DNA of 49,470 nucleotides from NCBI RefSeq assembly GCF_008326305.1, contig NZ_BIXY01000053.1, positions 1 to 49,470 of the forward strand, written 5' to 3'. Source of the stretch: Dictyobacter arantiisoli. GTDB taxonomy: Bacteria; Chloroflexota; Ktedonobacteria; Ktedonobacterales; Ktedonobacteraceae. A model generated the notes under the pieces. That model was not told where the DNA came from. It saw only the letters and a program-made list of their open reading frames with translations, and did no database searches. The position numbers and the translations under genes were made by a program. This document shows, piece after piece, positions 33,831-42,677 of the stretch. Each line of letters begins with the position of its first letter. Positions within the stretch are counted from its first letter, which is position 1.

Positions 33831-35399
33831 TTACTTCTGGCGGATAACAGGCAAAGTGTCGAAGACTTCCTGACGTTTGACCTTGAGTGTGTGGGTACGT
33901 GGGAAATCTTTTTCCGGCCAAAGGGTATATCCTTTGATTTGTTGATGGGGAGCCAGCAAGCGATTTGCCTGCTGCACAGCCATCTTCGCCTGGCTGGCAT
34001 CCTCCATCAACAGAATTGCATGGACGGTAGGTCCATGATTATTCTCCGAGATGCCCAGGATCACCGCCTCTTTGACGCCCGACTGGTTCTGGAGTACATT
34101 CTCAACATCCTCAGGATAGACATTCATTCCGTTCGCAAGGACAATCAAATTTTTCTTGCGCCCTTTCAGGTACAGATTATGATGTTTGTCAAGATAGCCC
34201 AGGTCGCCTGTGGCATACCAGCCATCCCTGAATGCCGCCGCCGTGGCATCTGGATTTTGCCAGTAGCCCAGGGCCACATTGGGACCATGGACCAATATCT
34301 CGCCATCCTCATTGATGCGCACGCTGATACCTTCCAGAGGGATGCCTACTGATTCAAGTGTATGGTCATTGAGTGGATTGACCGAGATTACTGGAGCGCA
34401 CTCAGTTGCTCCATAGCCTTGCAAGATGCGAAATCCCATTTGTTCCCATGTATGGCCCAGTGTGGGAGAAAGATAGGCTCCGCCGCTGACGAATAAACGG
34501 AAATGACCTCCAAAGCGCTCATGAACGCTACGAAAGAGAAGATGACGCCATTTGAAAGGAACGTACGCCGCAACTTTATGCAATACCTTCCAGGCTTTTT
34601 CGCGCTTCTGACGTCGCACCTCACGTTCAATGCCATTCATAAATAATTGTAATGCCTGTGGCACCAGAACCATCAGAGTCACATTTTGAGTTGTAAGCAA
34701 TTTAAATAATGTATCTGGAACCAGTGATCCCGCGTAAACAATACTCGCGCCAGCATGCAGCAGTGCGATTTCAATCGTCATCTCAAGCATATGGGAGAGT
34801 GGTAAGATTGAAAGGGAGCGATCTTGCGAACTGATTTTCACGCGCTCAACCGAGGCCAGGGCATTCGAGGCAATATTGTGATGCGATAACATTACTCCTT
34901 TGGGCTGTCCCGTCGTGCCAGATGTAAATACGAGTTCAGCGAGATCATTTTCCTCCACAGTTGGCAAGCGAGCCATATCAAGGGCAGCTTCGGGAAGAGC
35001 ATGAATATCAATAAAGGGAATGGAGAGATCTTTCAGGCTCTCATAATTTTTCTGCGTTGTAATCAAATATTTTGCGTCTGTCACATCGAGCAGGCGGTGT
35101 AAAAAATCTTCTTTCGTATGCACATCCAGTGGCACAACCGCCAGGCCAAGCAAGAGCGATCCAAAATAGGCCACTAACCAATTTGAGCAGCTGGCGGACC
35201 AGATCATCACCCGCTGGCCTTTTTGTACATCTTGCTGTTGAAGATAGCCCGCAAAGCGTTGAACCCGTTCCTGAAGCTCCTGATAGGTTAGGATCGACAT
35301 CGTATCGTTCGCCGCTGGTTCAATAAGGGCCGGGCGCATCCTGAAATGTTCAGTTGAGCGCTTGAATAATAGAGGAATGGTACTCATCTTCGAGCTCAT
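33831..35399 (-). CDS. AMP-dependent acyl-CoA synthetase/ligase
   Basis: 523 residues from the ATG chosen. It is an adenylate-forming enzyme with the P-loop-like 'LVFTSGTTGQPKGVMLSH' (about 155-172), 'GYGATECAPVISVN', 'GWYATGDLGYLDKH' and the C-terminal catalytic-lysine segment 'TLKVKRQEV'. The family activates carboxylic acids, here probably medium- or long-chain fatty acids ('MLILKGRKKNL'-like segment). It is soluble. The frame is open 26 codons further upstream and would add a hydrophobic stretch, but GAAAGG sits immediately before the internal ATG, which gives the normal N-terminus. Confidence 0.9.
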   Translation of the reverse strand: MSSKMSTIPLLFKRSTEHFRMRPALIEPAANDTMSILTYQELQERVQRFAGYLQQQDVQKGQRVMIWSASCSNWLVAYFGSLLLGLAVVPLDVHTKEDFLHRLLDVTDAKYLITTQKNYESLKDLSIPFIDIHALPEAALDMARLPTVEENDLAELVFTSGTTGQPKGVMLSHHNIASNALASVERVKISSQDRSLSILPLSHMLEMTIEIALLHAGASIVYAGSLVPDTLFKLLTTQNVTLMVLVPQALQLFMNGIEREVRRQKREKAWKVLHKVAAYVPFKWRHLLFRSVHERFGGHFRLFVSGGAYLSPTLGHTWEQMGFRILQGYGATECAPVISVNPLNDHTLESVGIPLEGISVRINEDGEILVHGPNVALGYWQNPDATAAAFRDGWYATGDLGYLDKHHNLYLKGRKKNLIVLANGMNVYPEDVENVLQNQSGVKEAVILGISENNHGPTVHAILLMEDASQAKMAVQQANRLLAPHQQIKGYTLWPEKDFPRTHTLKVKRQEVFDTLPVIRQK

Positions 35400-36118
35400 G
35401 CATCCTTTCGCGGAGACTAATAATAACAGTGCTACTGAAAAGAGGAAACGCCACATGTTTCTAGCAACTAGATACAACCAGTTCAGTATATATATGCAGC
35501 GAAACTTCAGAAAAGATGATTCATTTCTTCTGCATTATAGTGTAGTTGGGGCGTTTTTACTAGAGGCAGCCATCGTCCCTGAACGTTGAATCGGGTTCTT
35601 ATCAATTCAAACTCGATCATAACTTCTTCCTATAGTTAGGATTGTATAGTCCATCTCTATTTTTTATCGACTGCTTGCTATCGTTTCAATGTATGCGCTA
35701 TTACATTGGTATGTGTTAATAACTGAACCAATTCTCTGTAGGAAGCATGGAAGAAGAACAATATGAATGTAAAACAGAATGGTTTTTTACTGAAACCATC
35801 GTTACACCTGATATCCTTCATTGATGTGAAGGATTATATAATAAAGCGATGAAAAAAGTACAATATGGGTTGACTAGAATCGTAGTGTATGATAGACTAC
35901 GAAATATGAAGTAACATCTAGCTATTTTCCTTATTGTAGCATTCAGAATGCTTAAAACGCTCTCTATTTTTAGTGAGGCATACGCGAGAGTTGCTGATTG
36001 CGATACCTGTAAGTATGTATGTGAGTATCTTAAGGAAAAGAGTAGCTAGTTCCCATCAAGAATAACCAAGCTTCTAAATTAGAACATCATCATATTATTG
36101 ATTGAAAGGAACTATTCC
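35400..36118. promoter_or_regulatory. Divergent upstream region with promoter and operator-like dyad
   Basis: About 720 AT-rich bp between the divergent acyl-CoA synthetase and XRE-TPR genes. TTGACT (35870-35875), 17 bp, TAGACT (35893-35898) is a plausible plus-strand promoter. The dyad TCGTAGT-n9-ACTACGA (35880-35902) overlaps its spacer and -10 and could be an autoregulatory operator for the downstream HTH protein. The rest holds no credible gene. Confidence 0.5.
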
Positions 36119-37501
36119 ATGCCATCCCTTGAAACTGCGAATGTAGGGAAGGCTGTTGCCGCAAGAGTCGGTACGAATATTCGTGAGGTTCGTACAAAAT
36201 TGGGCATGACTCAAGCTCAACTGGCCGCCCCGGAATTTTCCATTTCCTACATTTCGGCCATTGAGCGCGGTAAGATACGTCCCTCTCTCAAAGCCCTCTC
36301 CATTCTGGCTCGTCGCCTGGATGTTCCACTGACATTCCTTCTAGAGGGTTCTCCCTCTGGTGCTGCAGAAGCGCGTGCTGTTGGCTACTCACCTGCTGAT
36401 TCTGGACCAGATCAGCACGTAGATGTTGATCTTTTGCAAGCTAATGTACTGGTGCAGCAAGGTGATTATGAGCAAGCCAAGGCCCTGCTGGGGCCGATTC
36501 AGCCTGAGCGTGTCACTACTGATCAAGTCTATCGTTTATATCTATTGCGTGGTCAAGTGCATTTGAGTGCGGGTGAGTACCAGGAAGCAGTGGTTGACCT
36601 GCGCAACGCTGTCGCGCAAGGTGAAGCACTCAACGATAGTGAATTCATCGAACGGGCTCGGAATCTGTTAGGGAAAGCGTACTTTTTACTCTATAACTAT
36701 ACCCTCGCTGTAGAACACCATCAACATTGTTACACTGCGATTGAGAATGGGCAGATCACCGACCCTATATTCTCACTCGATGTCTTCAGTAACCTGGCAA
36801 ACGATTATTTTCGATTAGGGGACCTGGAGAAATCTATTCTTTATTATCATCGTGCCCTTGAGACACTGGATGCCATGAATCGTGACAGCAAGAGTTTCGC
36901 GCGGCAATATATGAGCATCAGCCAGCACTATAAATCGGTTGGTAAACTGTCCATGGCCCGTGAATACGCCTTGCAAAGCCTGGCTATCTATGAGATGCGC
37001 GATGAGCAGCGTCTGGTGGGCATGACTCACCAGCGCCTGGGTAAAGCCTTAGAAAAGCAGCAGGACCTGGATGGGGCTGAAAAAGAGTATCGTCAGGCGA
37101 TCATAATCGAGAGTGAATTGAATGACGAGATCTCTGCATCTGTTTGCCATACCGGGCTGGCTGAACTATTACTCAAACGGGAACAGACTGAGGAGGCAGA
37201 AAAAGAGGCTCGCCTGGCTTTGAAATATGCCCAGGCAGGTGGAGATGCGCAGACGCAAGGTCAGGCATTAATTGTCCTGGCTCAGATCAGCCATAAGTTG
37301 GATGACTACGCAGCTGCGGATCAATACTTTACCCAGGCATTAGAATTGTTAGATGCCTCGAACGCCCACGAAATTACGGCTGATGCTTACTTCCGTTACG
37401 CCAATCTTCTTGAAGAGCGTGGGGATGTCAAGCGTAGTTTGACAATCATCAAAAAAGCTTACGAACACCAGCGTCTGGGTAAGCGTGGAGATATTGAATA
37501 A
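36119..37501 (+). CDS. XRE-family HTH regulator with TPR repeats
   Basis: 460 residues from the ATG chosen. An XRE helix-turn-helix lies at about 18-75 ('LGMTQAQLAAPEFSISYISA', 'IERGKIRPSLKALSILARRL'), followed by about eight TPR-type helical hairpins from 100 to 455 with recurring patterns such as 'ALETLDAMNRD' and 'AKVLARGY'-like A/Y/G positions. HTH-TPR proteins of this layout sense a peptide or partner protein through the TPR domain, as in the RRNPP group, but no pheromone-like small gene is seen nearby. GAAAGG precedes the ATG by 9 nt. A close paralogue lies at 40423 in the opposite orientation. Confidence 0.9.
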   Translation: MPSLETANVGKAVAARVGTNIREVRTKLGMTQAQLAAPEFSISYISAIERGKIRPSLKALSILARRLDVPLTFLLEGSPSGAAEARAVGYSPADSGPDQHVDVDLLQANVLVQQGDYEQAKALLGPIQPERVTTDQVYRLYLLRGQVHLSAGEYQEAVVDLRNAVAQGEALNDSEFIERARNLLGKAYFLLYNYTLAVEHHQHCYTAIENGQITDPIFSLDVFSNLANDYFRLGDLEKSILYYHRALETLDAMNRDSKSFARQYMSISQHYKSVGKLSMAREYALQSLAIYEMRDEQRLVGMTHQRLGKALEKQQDLDGAEKEYRQAIIIESELNDEISASVCHTGLAELLLKREQTEEAEKEARLALKYAQAGGDAQTQGQALIVLAQISHKLDDYAAADQYFTQALELLDASNAHEITADAYFRYANLLEERGDVKRSLTIIKKAYEHQRLGKRGDIE

Positions 37502-37577
37502 CTAGCAGGCGTGTCAGCGCCAGCTTACAAGTGAGCCACAAGATCCTGCTGGTATTGGAAATCAGACATTTTGTTTA

Positions 37578-37637
37578 CAAACTGCGCTCCTACAAGGGTA
37601 TCCAGAGCAACAACGCCCTTAGTAAGAGCGCAGTTTG
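37578..37637 (+). terminator. Hairpin after the XRE-TPR gene
   Basis: CAAACTGCGCTC (37578-37589) pairs perfectly with GAGCGCAGTTTG (37626-37637), with a 36-nt loop that can form an AAGGG/CCCTT inner stem. There is no T-run; it may be a terminator or an mRNA end structure between the XRE-TPR gene and the sigma-like gene. Confidence 0.55.
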
Positions 37638-37799
37638 TTGCGTATCATGCGTCTTCAATATACAATGTAGAAGAAAATCCAACCCGATACTTTCGGAGTA
37701 TTTGTTTTTGATGCCTATTCTGGTTGTCTTCCAGGATAAAATGGATAACCATACTCATATCTCTATTTTAACATCGGCACCTCGGAGGAATATCCCGCA

Positions 37800-38702
37800 A
37801 TGCCATTTACTGCACATGATTTGAGGTATCGAGCTGAGCAAAGCTATCCTTTACTGTATGCCTATCTGCATCGGAATGCGCAGCGCTTTTTGGGTGCGCT
37901 CAAGTATGATGCATTTGAAGTCGATACAGTGATTGGACATGTGGTTGAGCAGCTGGTTCGCCTCGGTATTTTGGGAGGAGAAGACCGGACTCCTCTCACC
38001 GCTTTGGATAATTTAAGTGATGCTCAATTCTATGCATTTTTGAGTCATAGTGTAAGAAACAAAGCTATCGACCGTCTGCGTAAACGCCGTTTGCAGGTCA
38101 GCTCGACAGCTGAATTAGAAGGATCTGATGACTCAGAGGCGGACAACAATCCTATCACGGATGCAGTAGAATCTTTGTGGGGAACAACGCCTTTTTCAAC
38201 TCCTGAAGAGATAACGCTGCGTATTTCTTCACAATTAGAATTGCGTAACGTACTCAAGCATTGCATTCTTGCCTTGAATGCCGCTCCCAATCAGCTTCAG
38301 GCTGTCATGCAAGAGTTGCATGAGTTTGGAGCTGACGACTTTATATTGTTGCTGGCCGAAGAACTTCATTTTTCTTTTGATAGCGAACGGAATCCTCACA
38401 TCAGCCAGCACAAGGATCATGCTCATAAAAAGCTACGCCTTTGCCTGCAACGACAGAGTTCCCATTTGACAGTCGCTGTGGCTTTGCGTATTACCATGTA
38501 TACGGTTAAACATCCGACAGAGAAGAACCGCTATGAAGTACCTATACAGATGCTCGCGCAGGATGATTTCTCAGTTCAGGATGTGCAGAAGGCTTTATAT
38601 GCATTGGTAGATGAAGGACTTATCGATTGGCATGGTGAGCAGAAAGTACAGCTTTCCTCGGACCAGTTGAAGCGTTTATCGCGTTTTTATAAAGAAGAGT
38701 AG
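37800..38702 (+). CDS. Divergent sigma-70-like protein
   Basis: A 300-residue protein I do not recognise as a named family. Residues 75-100 ('FYAFLSHSVRNKAIDRLRKRR') read like region 2.3/2.4 of an ECF sigma factor, where 'W-x-x-x-I-A-x-N-x-x-x-D-x-x-R-x-x-R' is expected. Residues about 148-215 end in 'HAHKKLRLCLQRQ', like the recognition helix of region 4, although the HTH is degenerate. A C-terminal extension (about 225-300) with 'FSVQDVQKALYALVDEGLIDW' resembles a winged helix. GGAGG lies about 10 nt before the ATG. It is followed 33 bp later by a gene with a zinc anti-sigma-like motif; the pair looks like a sigma/anti-sigma module. Function is inferred only. Confidence 0.65.
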   Translation: MPFTAHDLRYRAEQSYPLLYAYLHRNAQRFLGALKYDAFEVDTVIGHVVEQLVRLGILGGEDRTPLTALDNLSDAQFYAFLSHSVRNKAIDRLRKRRLQVSSTAELEGSDDSEADNNPITDAVESLWGTTPFSTPEEITLRISSQLELRNVLKHCILALNAAPNQLQAVMQELHEFGADDFILLLAEELHFSFDSERNPHISQHKDHAHKKLRLCLQRQSSHLTVAVALRITMYTVKHPTEKNRYEVPIQMLAQDDFSVQDVQKALYALVDEGLIDWHGEQKVQLSSDQLKRLSRFYKEE

Positions 38703-38735
38703 CATCCAGGCATACAGAACTGAAGGAGATGTGCA

Positions 38736-39785
38736 ATGAACGATGAAACGATCTTGGGCGGATCTTCCGAGCTCCGAGGAAATTATCAAACATTAGGATT
38801 GTGGTTACAGCAGATTTTGCAGCGGCCAGAGCCATCAATAACAGAAACAGCCACTGCCGATAATGATGGTGAGGCCCAATTGGAGCTCACTCTGGCTGGT
38901 AACTACCATCTTTCCTTCTACCAACAACTGCCTGACTTTATCATGGCTCTGTTGAACAATGATCTTCAGGCTCCACTTACCTATGCGCCGTTACTTTTTC
39001 ATTTAGCTGCTTGCCGTGAATGCCATTCCGCATATCTGGATCTCTATAGTTCGATGCATGCCGCTGTCTATCCTATCGCCACTCGTCCACTGTTGGGACA
39101 AGGAACACGGACGCTCTCTGCGACACCGCACCGGATGCTCAGCCATCTCAGTCAGTCATTGATCAGTCAGGCGGAGGCCATCTTGCTACAGGCGCGCCAC
39201 GAGCATATGGAGAATGATGCGGCGGCACGCTCATTGTTGCAATTAGCTTTACGGGTAAGCGCTCATATCACACAGAGTACCTTGCGGCGCGAGGCTTTAA
39301 AAGATCTGGTCCGTGTTGCCACGCTCTTTGAACAAGCTTCTACATCCTATCAGTCAGCCAGTAGCGAGCATTCCTATACTCCAGTCTTAGCTACGAGCGG
39401 TAACACACGGCGTGGTGCCGTGGTACGGCGTGCTGATAGTAGCGTCCATGCCCATACCGTAGACAACGCGGTGATTCGCTTGCAGGCCCAGTCTCTAGAG
39501 GGGAATATTGTGCAACGTGGTGAGATCCTTGAGCTGCAACTGCATAATCTTGAAGAGTCCCTGCGTGGTTCTTTTGTAATCATTTCTGTGTTCCTGGGAT
39601 CACTGCTTGAGCCGGTGCGTTGGTCGGGTGGGAATCCTGGCGCGATTATGAGCGTCGTTCCAGTCGATGAAAATGGTACTCTCATCACGCCATTGGGCAC
39701 CACTGATCTGCGCTTAACTCAGCCTGAAGAGCGGAATCTGCTAGAAGCAACGTTCATGCTACTCAATATCCATAAGCATGTCTAA
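38736..39785 (+). CDS. Protein with zinc anti-sigma-like motif and beta-rich C-terminus
   Basis: A 349-residue protein of unknown function. Residues 89-97 read 'HLAACRECH', an exact HxxxCxxC signature as in zinc-binding anti-sigma factors (ZAS). It is embedded in a helical segment of the right kind, but no transmembrane helix follows. The middle (130-200) is helical; the C-terminal 90 residues alternate hydrophobic residues and look beta-rich ('GEILELQLHNLEES', 'FVIISVFLGSLLEPVRW'). A helical 'sigma-binding' role for the upstream sigma-like protein would fit the order and 33-bp spacing. AAGGAG precedes the ATG by 7 nt. Its stop overlaps the convergent moaC stop by 4 bp. Confidence 0.6.
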   Translation: MNDETILGGSSELRGNYQTLGLWLQQILQRPEPSITETATADNDGEAQLELTLAGNYHLSFYQQLPDFIMALLNNDLQAPLTYAPLLFHLAACRECHSAYLDLYSSMHAAVYPIATRPLLGQGTRTLSATPHRMLSHLSQSLISQAEAILLQARHEHMENDAAARSLLQLALRVSAHITQSTLRREALKDLVRVATLFEQASTSYQSASSEHSYTPVLATSGNTRRGAVVRRADSSVHAHTVDNAVIRLQAQSLEGNIVQRGEILELQLHNLEESLRGSFVIISVFLGSLLEPVRWSGGNPGAIMSVVPVDENGTLITPLGTTDLRLTQPEERNLLEATFMLLNIHKHV

Positions 39786-40297
39786 GCAGGTTGGAAATTG
39801 ACCGTTCCGCTCTTGCCGCCACTTTTCTGCGCGATATAAGCCTGCTCAAGCGTAATGGTTGTATCTACACCTTTGCACATATCATAAATAGTCAGTGCGG
39901 CAATGGATACTGCCATAAGTGCTTCAACATCGACGCCTGTTTTATAATGCGTGCGTGTGCGCCCCTCAATAAAGATGAAGCCAGTTTCAGGCTCAAGGGT
40001 AAACTGAATATCGATATGCGTCATTGGAAGAGGATGGCAGAGTGGAATGATCTGCGGCGTCTGCTTGGCTGCCATAATGCCAGCGATTCTGGCTACCTCC
40101 AGGACGCTCCCTTTGGAGATCTGATTTTGTTCGATCAAGTATAATGTCGCAGGTAGCATACGCACGCGTGCCTGCGCGATTGCTTCGCGCATCGTTTCAG
40201 GACGGTCGGTCACATCCACCATATGAACACTGCCCTGTTCGTTGAGATGAGTTAATTGTGCTGGTGTCTCTGGTTGCTCGTTTGGTGCTGTTGGCAT
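39782..40297 (-). CDS. moaC: Cyclic pyranopterin monophosphate synthase MoaC
   Basis: A 171-residue MoaC of the molybdenum-cofactor pathway, which with MoaA converts GTP to cyclic pyranopterin monophosphate. The family segments 'MVDVTDRPETMREAIA', 'KGSVLEVARIAGIMAAKQT', 'IPLCHPLPMTHIDI' and 'THYKTGVDVEALMAVSIAALTIYDMCK' are intact, including the active-site Lys-, Cys- and His-containing 'PLCHPLP'. An N-terminal extension of about 22 residues is Pro/Glu-rich. The stop codon overlaps that of the convergent 349-residue gene, with no terminator between them. No other moa gene is nearby; fdhD, another Mo-enzyme gene, lies 5 kb away. Confidence 0.96.
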   Translation of the reverse strand: MPTAPNEQPETPAQLTHLNEQGSVHMVDVTDRPETMREAIAQARVRMLPATLYLIEQNQISKGSVLEVARIAGIMAAKQTPQIIPLCHPLPMTHIDIQFTLEPETGFIFIEGRTRTHYKTGVDVEALMAVSIAALTIYDMCKGVDTTITLEQAYIAQKSGGKSGTVNFQPA

Positions 40298-40422
40298 AGA
40301 CTGTGCCCCCTTTCAAGCACAGTATAGCACCAATGGATTGAACACTGACAGCCAGGCAGATCATAGTCTATGCAAATCTCTGATCGATACCCACTACCTG
40401 GTTGCCAATATTGTGTCGTGCA

Positions 40423-41775
40423 TTATTTTTCTAAGGTCTGTCGACTTTGAAATGCACGGCGGAAGTGCGTAAAGGCCTCGCGTTCCTGCCCGATATCTTC
40501 CAGGATCTGGGCATAGCGTACCGATTCGTCAGCGAGTTCTTCGTGGCTCCCAATGCGTTCTAACATATTTAGTCCTTCGATAAAATGCTGGCTACCTTCC
40601 TCATAGGTTTGTGTGGCGTATTTAATGCGTCCGAGCACAATTAACGTGTCGGCAGTAATAATGGTGTCACCAAAGGTTCGTGCGATCTCATAGGCCTGGT
40701 GAGCGATGCTTTCGGCCAGCGTCAGATCTTCCTGGAGAAAATACCACTCTGCGTTGCGCGAAAGGAGACTGGCATAGCTCAACTGATCTTGTACGTTTTC
40801 TGCTTGTATCTGGAGCGCATTATCAAGATAATCACGGGCCTGTTGTCTATCAACTTTCATGATTGCCTGACCGAGATAATGATGAAGTTCACTTCTCAGT
40901 CGCTTGATAGTATCACTATTGTGTAATTGAAGACTCTTGTATGCATACAGCATTGCAAGATTATTATTTTTCTCTGCAGCATAATTTCGACATAAACTAG
41001 TGTAGACTGCTTGTATACTCTGTGTGGTCGTCAGTTTTTCTGTAATGGAGAGTGCTTTCTGGAACATTGCTAACGCCTGCTCAAAGTCTTCCGCACGTGT
41101 GTAATGCTGTCCCATTTGAATATACGTTTGAGTAGTGAAAAAAGGATCCTGGATGCCGCTTTCTTCAAGTTGATTGAGGCAGCGTTGATGTGCCAGTAAA
41201 GCCTGGGCGTGATTGCGCATAGCTGCATAGGTCAGGGCTAACTGATGCAGGATATGCAAATACAGATATTGATCGTTGAGCTCTTTGGCGAGCTGAATGG
41301 ACTCTGAAAGAGTATATTCACTCTCCTGATACTTCGCTACCTGATAGTATGCCCAGCCTAATAGATACTTTTGCCGCAATTGATGTTGTCGTTTTGGTCG
41401 TTTAGAGGTGAGGCGTTCTAAGCGTGAAACTGCAGATGAAGCGCCTCCTTGTATAATTAAAATTTGTGATTCTAGTAATTCTAATTCTACTTCATCCTCT
41501 TCTCTCTCATTCAGCGTAGCGGCTGTCGTAGCTCGCTCTTCTTGTTGGGATTTATTGGGAAGTAACTGTATCGAGCTCAGCCCCAGGCGTGATGCTAGAA
41601 TTTCCAGTGCCCGTAGCGACGGATGAATCTGGCCGCGTTCTATGGCTGAGATGTAACTGACAGAGAAATCGGGGGCAGCAAGTTGACTCTGTGTATAGTG
41701 TTGTGCGATACGTGCTGCCCGCAACTTTTCCCCTACAGATTTTCCAATCTTGTTTGATGGTTGCTCAGGGGACAT
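40423..41775 (-). CDS. XRE-family HTH regulator with TPR repeats (paralogue)
   Basis: A 450-residue paralogue of the gene at 36119. The HTH at about 15-70 shares the distinctive string 'QLAAPDFSVSYISAIERG', with only conservative changes, then 'PSLRALEILASRLGL'. TPR-type helical hairpins run from 90 to 440. It is likely a transcription factor whose DNA binding is gated by the TPR domain. AGGAGG lies 5 nt before the ATG. A dyad TGTATT-gtaa-AATACA (41840-41855) upstream may be an operator. The two paralogues enclose the sigma-like, ZAS-like and moaC genes. Confidence 0.9.
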   Translation of the reverse strand: MSPEQPSNKIGKSVGEKLRAARIAQHYTQSQLAAPDFSVSYISAIERGQIHPSLRALEILASRLGLSSIQLLPNKSQQEERATTAATLNEREEDEVELELLESQILIIQGGASSAVSRLERLTSKRPKRQHQLRQKYLLGWAYYQVAKYQESEYTLSESIQLAKELNDQYLYLHILHQLALTYAAMRNHAQALLAHQRCLNQLEESGIQDPFFTTQTYIQMGQHYTRAEDFEQALAMFQKALSITEKLTTTQSIQAVYTSLCRNYAAEKNNNLAMLYAYKSLQLHNSDTIKRLRSELHHYLGQAIMKVDRQQARDYLDNALQIQAENVQDQLSYASLLSRNAEWYFLQEDLTLAESIAHQAYEIARTFGDTIITADTLIVLGRIKYATQTYEEGSQHFIEGLNMLERIGSHEELADESVRYAQILEDIGQEREAFTHFRRAFQSRQTLEK

Positions 41776-42677
41776 GTTGACCTCCTAATGTTCTGATTTT
41801 AAGATAGAGAGTCAATAAATACACAAAATCCTGGTCAAATGTATTGTAAAATACACTTATGTATGGTGTCAATATGTTAGTGCAATCTGCATTCGAAAGA
41901 TACTGTTAAATTTCGCTTGTGTTACAAGTAAAATTCTTTATTTACGCGCTTAGTTGTACTGTAATCAGTGCGTACTATAATGCTTAGGATATCTAAAATC
42001 CCCAGAGTGATAGTTTTCTACATTAAAGCTATCGTGCTAGCAGTTTGATTTTAGCTATATTCTTTTTATCTATTTTCTGCCTATTCTCTCCTCTTCTCCA
42101 GTGGAAAGGATGCTCATACAACACACTTGTCAGGAGGAAAAAGTGATCCATATTATATCTATTCTCGACTGAGTCCGGTGAGGTATTTACACAAGTAATT
42201 GGTATTTGTCGCACTCATTTGTTACAGTTTTTGCTCACTATGGATGGAAGGAAGCAAAAAATGTACTCGTATCTTCAACGTTATATATAGAGCCACGGTA
42301 TAAAGCCATTTGATTTGAAGGTGTATTTTGCAAACAATGTCTTATGCTGTTAGGCTTTGTCCTACAAAAAATTATCACTTAAGGACAAAGTTGACCCTGT
42401 AATGAACGAACAAAGCGTTCTGTTTTGGACTATCAATTGGTCTGTTTCCTCTGTGCATCGCGTTTTTTTCTGTATGTGACGAAATGTTAGCTGAATGCAA
42501 ACATTTATTATGCACGTGTTTTGTCAAATACTATGAGCACAAAGCATGTTGGGGGTCGTTGTATCCTGGTGTACAATTGAGGATGTTACCTGATTAAGAA
42601 AATAGTCGACCTCGCCTTTGTGGTGGAAGATTGCTATCGTAACGAGCCCGGTCAGGGTCTTTTGAGGAGTTCGCATT
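41776..42677. promoter_or_regulatory. 902-bp gene-poor region upstream of aroC
   Basis: AT-rich region shared by the divergent XRE-TPR and aroC genes. A dyad TGTATT-n4-AATACA lies at 41840-41855. A short frame at 42261-42290 encodes MYSYLQRYI (three Tyr in nine residues) behind GGAAGGAAG. A 9-bp stem CTTTGTCCT/AGGACAAAG (42355-42363, 42382-42390) follows 65 bp later, then a small GAAC/GTTC stem before TGTTTT. These could form a leader-peptide attenuator for aroC, but the distance to the gene (about 390 bp) and missing T-run make that speculative. No larger gene is credible. Confidence 0.4.

Noticed and set aside
35400-35477. N-terminal extension of the acyl-CoA synthetase that looks like a lipoprotein signal
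   Set aside because: A hydrophobic run ending in Cys could be read as a signal peptide, but GAAAGG sits directly before the internal ATG and the enzyme family is cytosolic. The lipobox is also poor.
35747-35824. 25-codon frame starting MEEEQYECK
   Set aside because: The purine-rich motif is only one base from the ATG, the frame is short, and it lies upstream of the predicted promoter of the next gene.
42143-42172. Nine-codon frame MIHIISILD behind GGAGG
   Set aside because: The binding site is good, but the peptide has no informative residues and no adjacent stem-loop. It may be chance in an AT-rich region.
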